NCBI GenBank assembly: GCA_934747385.1
Contig: CAKVGK010000002.1
Location: forward strand, 124,001 to 188,000
Direction of reading: 5' to 3'
DNA length: 64,000 nucleotides
DNA from: an uncultured Clostridia bacterium
Lineage (GTDB): Bacteria; Bacillota; Clostridia; Christensenellales; UBA1242
Shown here one piece after another: positions 61,643-64,000 of the stretch (positions are counted from its first letter, which is position 1; every line of letters starts with the position of its first letter). The notes beneath the pieces were generated by a model. That model was given only the letters and a program-made list of their open reading frames with translations, was not told the origin of the DNA and did not search any database. The translations under genes and the position numbers were made by a program.

Positions 61643-62092
61643 ATGCAAGATTTTGAAATTTGTTTTGCAAAACAATCTCAGTTGAATGAAGTAGTCAAAC
61701 TAAACCATTTTTTTGTTAAAGAAAATTGTTGTAATGGCGTTGTTGCTGATGATTTAGAATATTTTTCAACTAAACAAATTGTAATTGCCATTTTAAACGG
61801 CAAGATTGTGGGCTATGCATATGGTTGTTTTGAAATAGAAACAAAAAATAGGGCATATGCATCTGTTGGTGATAAAATATTTTATTTAGATGAAATGTAT
61901 GTTTTGCCTAAGTTTAGGAAATTAAAATTGGGTGAGAAGTTGTTCAATTTTCTGCAGGAATATGCAAGGCAAAATGGTTGTCAGTTGATCACACTTAACG
62001 CTGTTTCAAAAAACTATAAAAGCCTTTTAAAATTTTACATAGAAAATTTAAATATGGAATTTTGGAGTGCGTTTCTAATCAAAAAGTTATAA
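61643..62092 (+). CDS. GNAT-family N-acetyltransferase
   Basis: 149 residues with the acetyl-CoA-binding region YLDEMYVLPKFRKLKLGEKL (V..KFRKLKLGE where R/QxxGxG/A is usual; here KLKLGE) and ALNAVSKN. The pyrophosphate loop is less canonical than RimI. Substrate unknown. Possibly in an operon with the HIT gene. Confidence 0.82.
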   Translation: MQDFEICFAKQSQLNEVVKLNHFFVKENCCNGVVADDLEYFSTKQIVIAILNGKIVGYAYGCFEIETKNRAYASVGDKIFYLDEMYVLPKFRKLKLGEKLFNFLQEYARQNGCQLITLNAVSKNYKSLLKFYIENLNMEFWSAFLIKKL

Positions 62093-62117
62093 ATTAACAG
62101 GTTTTGGGGGATCAAAG

Positions 62118-62501
62118 ATGGAAGAATGGTGCTTTGGCGATAATCAAAAGGACGCTGATAATTTGTTTGATTTGGCAATTGCTGGGGTAAAAACTGCCAC
62201 CAGTTATTTGTTTTTTCCAAACAAACCACCAGTTTATAGTTGTTCCATTTTAACGAATTGACAAGGGAAAAGGAAAGTGAAACTTAACACAACCAAAATT
62301 ACAATTCTACCATTTTGCAAGGTTTCAAAAGATCATGCTTTTAAAGAGGGCGAGGGCGATAAATCACTTGAATATTGGCAAAAAGTACATTCCTCGTTTT
62401 TTAAAAAAGAATGCAAAAAACATCATCAAAAATTTTCAGACGATACATTAATTGTGTGTGAGGAATTTGAAATTGTGCAAAAATTTTGTCAAAAACATTG
62501 A
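62118..62501 (+). pseudogene. ASCH-domain gene interrupted by an in-frame TGA
   Basis: One frame from an ATG with GGGGGAT upstream to the stop at 62499-62501 (127 codons) covers a whole YhfF-like ASCH domain: MEEWCFGDNQKDADNL, GVKTAT, then HAFKEGEGDKSLEYWQKVH and TLIVCEEFEIV. Codon 48 (62259-62261) is TGA in ...ILTN*QGK..., where a Trp or similar residue would fit. Nothing else is broken. Alternatives are a sequencing error or re-initiation at the GTG at 62277 (AAAGG upstream). Standard code is supported elsewhere in the window. Confidence 0.75.
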
Positions 62502-62526
62502 CAATGCTGTTGTTTTTGAGTATAAT
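62498..62526 (+). promoter_or_regulatory. Consensus promoter of rpsU
   Basis: TTGACA, 17 bp, TATAAT; the -35 overlaps the stop of the ASCH pseudogene. Confidence 0.9.
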
Positions 62527-62563
62527 ACTTTTCAGTTTAGATCTAAAAGTGGGTGAATAAGGA

Positions 62564-62752
62564 ATGACAACAATTCGTTGTGGCGAAAATGAATCAATTG
62601 AAAGCGCATTGAAACGTTTCAAACGCAAATGCCAAAAAGATGGTATTATTGGTGACTTGAAAAAGAAACAAGAATACGTTAAACCAAGCGTTGCTAAAAA
62701 AGAAAAACAAAAAGCAGCTCGTAAACGCGCTATGAAAAAATCTAGATATTAA
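62564..62752 (+). CDS. rpsU: Ribosomal protein S21
   Basis: 62 residues: MTTIRCGENESIESALKRFKRK and a very basic C-terminal half, the expected S21 length. Own strong promoter and terminator. Confidence 0.97.
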   Translation: MTTIRCGENESIESALKRFKRKCQKDGIIGDLKKKQEYVKPSVAKKEKQKAARKRAMKKSRY

Positions 62753-62763
62753 GATTTTAAAAT

Positions 62764-62787
62764 CACTGGTTCGCCAGTGTTTTTTTT
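62764..62787 (+). terminator. Terminator of rpsU
   Basis: CACTGG-TTCG-CCAGTG with eight Ts; a stable UUCG tetraloop. Confidence 0.95.
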
Positions 62788-62821
62788 GCAAAATTTTGCA
62801 CTCGAATTTTATTTAAAATGT

Positions 62822-62867
62822 TTGCCTTTGCCATTTTTGTATGTTATACTTATTACATAAGTAATAA
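62822..62867 (+). promoter_or_regulatory. Promoter of pcrA with overlapping palindrome
   Basis: TTGCCT, 17 bp, TATACT (62845-62850). Immediately after, TTATTAC-ATAA-GTAATAA (62850-62867) is an inverted repeat that overlaps the ACTTAT/ATAAGT dyad, covering the likely transcription start. It looks like an operator, but it does not match the SOS box of Bacillota. Confidence 0.5.
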
Positions 62868-62934
62868 AACATTTGGTTAAAGATTTTTCAAGGCAGATCC
62901 TAGTAAAATTTTTTTTAATCCTAAAAGGAGAAAT

Positions 62935-64000
62935 ATGGACTATCGCTCGTTACTTAACGATGAACAATATCAAGCCGTTATTGCAACTGACGGCCCTGTT
63001 TTGGTCAGCGCCGGTGCGGGCAGTGGCAAAACCAGGCTGTTGACCTACAGAATTGCCTATTTGATAACCGAATGCAAAGTTCCAGCCTATAAAATTTTGG
63101 CAATCACATTCACAAACAAAGCAGCAGGCGAGATGAAAGACAGAATAACCAAAATTGCCCCAGATGGCGACATGGTTACTGTTTGCACTTTTCACAGTTT
63201 TTGCGCTCGCATGTTGCGCACGTATGCAAGTTTTTTAAAAGGATATAAGGAAAATTTCACAATTTTCAGCGAATCAGACACCGCCAAAATTTTTAAAGAC
63301 ATTTTCAAGCAAATGGACATTACTGACGAAAACACAAAATGCAATTTTAAGCATAATCTTTCAACCATTAAAAATGAAAATATGACCGTGGAAGAATATG
63401 CCAACATTTATCGGTACGACCATAACATTGGCGAATTTGTTAAATTCTTCAACGCTTATCAAGATGAACTTAAAAAGAACAATGCAATGGATTTTGACGA
63501 TTTGCTTATCAATTTTTATCAATTGATTTCAACCAACAAAGAGGTGTTGTCCAGCATTCAAAATAAGTTCACATATTTCAGTGTTGACGAATTTCAGGAC
63601 ACAAACAAATTGCAATATGACATTGTTAAATTACTCGCTTCACACACGCGCAATTTGCTTATTGTTGGTGATGAAGACCAGTCAATTTATGGCTGGCGTG
63701 GTGCTAATATTGACAATATTTTCAATTTCCAGCGCGATTTTAGCGACGCAAAAGTGTTCAAGTTGGAACAAAATTATCGTAGCACCAAAAAGATTTTGGA
63801 ACGCGCAAATTTAATAATAAAAAACAACAAAAATCGCCTAGACAAACAACTTTATACGACCAATGACGAGGGCAGTGAGGTTTATTACTACCCAGCGCAA
63901 AATGAAACAGACGAAGCGGACTTTGTTGTTCGCAATATAATAAGAATGCACGCAGCGGGCACACCATATCACGAAATGGCAATTTTAATGCGTTTGAATG
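62935..64000 (+). CDS. pcrA: PcrA/UvrD helicase, 3'-truncated by window edge
   Basis: Superfamily 1A DNA helicase for repair and fork maintenance. 355 codons visible. MDYRSLLNDEQYQAV Q-motif, AGAGSGKTR Walker A, AITFTNKAA, DEFQDTN (where most have DEYQDTN), GDEDQSIYGWRGA and LEQNYRST. The C-terminal half is outside the window. AAAAGGAG site. Confidence 0.96.
   Translation, partial: MDYRSLLNDEQYQAVIATDGPVLVSAGAGSGKTRLLTYRIAYLITECKVPAYKILAITFTNKAAGEMKDRITKIAPDGDMVTVCTFHSFCARMLRTYASFLKGYKENFTIFSESDTAKIFKDIFKQMDITDENTKCNFKHNLSTIKNENMTVEEYANIYRYDHNIGEFVKFFNAYQDELKKNNAMDFDDLLINFYQLISTNKEVLSSIQNKFTYFSVDEFQDTNKLQYDIVKLLASHTRNLLIVGDEDQSIYGWRGANIDNIFNFQRDFSDAKVFKLEQNYRSTKKILERANLIIKNNKNRLDKQLYTTNDEGSEVYYYPAQNETDEADFVVRNIIRMHAAGTPYHEMAILMRLN

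Noticed and set aside
62259..62261. TGA as selenocysteine or Trp recoding in the ASCH gene
   Set aside because: Trp is TGG throughout, TGA ends several genes directly before terminators (for example 9108-9110), and no SECIS-like element or Cys-equivalent position is seen. A nonsense mutation or sequencing error is simpler.
1..64000. CRISPR, transposase, prophage or rRNA
   Set aside because: No regularly spaced direct repeats, transposase motifs, phage structural genes or rRNA sequence were seen.

Overview
The window is one contiguous piece of a low-GC (roughly 35-37%, by eye) bacterial chromosome that reads like an uncultured, probably gut-dwelling member of the Bacillota/Clostridia. The grounds are gene content and order: ctsR-mcsA-mcsB-clpC, yqfC-yqfD-ybeY/era-yqzL-recO, rpoZ-priA-def-fmt-rlmN, pta-ackA, plsX-rnc, SigA-type TTGACA-N17-TATAAT promoters, strong AGGAG ribosome sites and many intrinsic terminators. 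Several homologues of Bacillus/Clostridium sporulation-associated genes occur (ylmC/ymxH, yqfC, yqfD, ylbJ), so the lineage forms spores or descends from spore formers. No insertion sequences, prophage, CRISPR array or rRNA were seen. The genome is compact and housekeeping-like.

Layout. 1-5.9 kb: 3' part of uvrC, then the CtsR-controlled stress operon ctsR-mcsA-mcsB-clpC, whose McsB has lost its kinase residues. 6.3-9.1 kb: a minus-strand cluster of a small helical protein, an intracellular S8 protease and an ABC-ATPase-like protein with every catalytic motif degraded, plus a divergent Pro/Cys-containing protein. 9.2-14.6 kb: unknown gene, yhbY, obg, nth, a DUF3343 protein and a divergent cysteine desulfurase, and a membrane protein. 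14.7-17.5 kb: nucleoside phosphorylase, tsaE and a tsaB-rimI fusion (tRNA t6A and ribosomal acetylation). 17.5-20.8 kb: membrane-anchored murF and an alpha/beta hydrolase divergent from ddl, with a perfect 16-bp palindrome between. 20.9-25.3 kb: type IIA topoisomerase pair. 25.3-29.5 kb: candidate small RNA, ylmC, nrdR, PAP2 phosphatase, ABC-F protein, tandem-HTH regulator. 29.7-33.3 kb: yqfC, yqfD, a ybeY-era fusion, yqzL, recO. 33.5-39.2 kb: WG-repeat protein, ppdK, lipoprotein, tRNA-Leu and tRNA-Cys. 39.4-46 kb: AbrB-like regulator with an ABC transporter, several unknown genes, DUF4364 protein, ylbJ. 46-49.5 kb: patatin, pta, ackA, rpmF. 49.6-58.4 kb: methyltransferase, plsX, rnc, PH-domain protein, rpoZ-priA-def-fmt-rlmN. 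58.6-64 kb: rpe-rsmE-mtaB, HIT protein behind a duplicated ribosome-site leader, GNAT, an ASCH gene broken by one in-frame TGA, rpsU and the start of pcrA.

Functionally the segment is dominated by proteostasis (clpC, S8 protease), ribosome/tRNA maturation (ybeY-era, obg, yhbY, rsmE, rlmN, tsaE, tsaB-rimI, mtaB, ABC-F), DNA repair and topology (uvrC, nth, recO, pcrA, priA, topoisomerase), wall building (ddl, murF) and fermentative energy metabolism (ppdK, pta, ackA). The most unusual signals are gene fusions (YbeY-Era, TsaB-RimI, membrane-MurF), two catalytically dead-looking ATP enzymes (McsB, the ABC-like protein), and several uncharacterised regulatory structures: a palindrome inside a promoter spacer at 19.7 kb, a short promoter-terminator RNA at 25.4 kb, and a duplicated Shine-Dalgarno leader at 61.2 kb.
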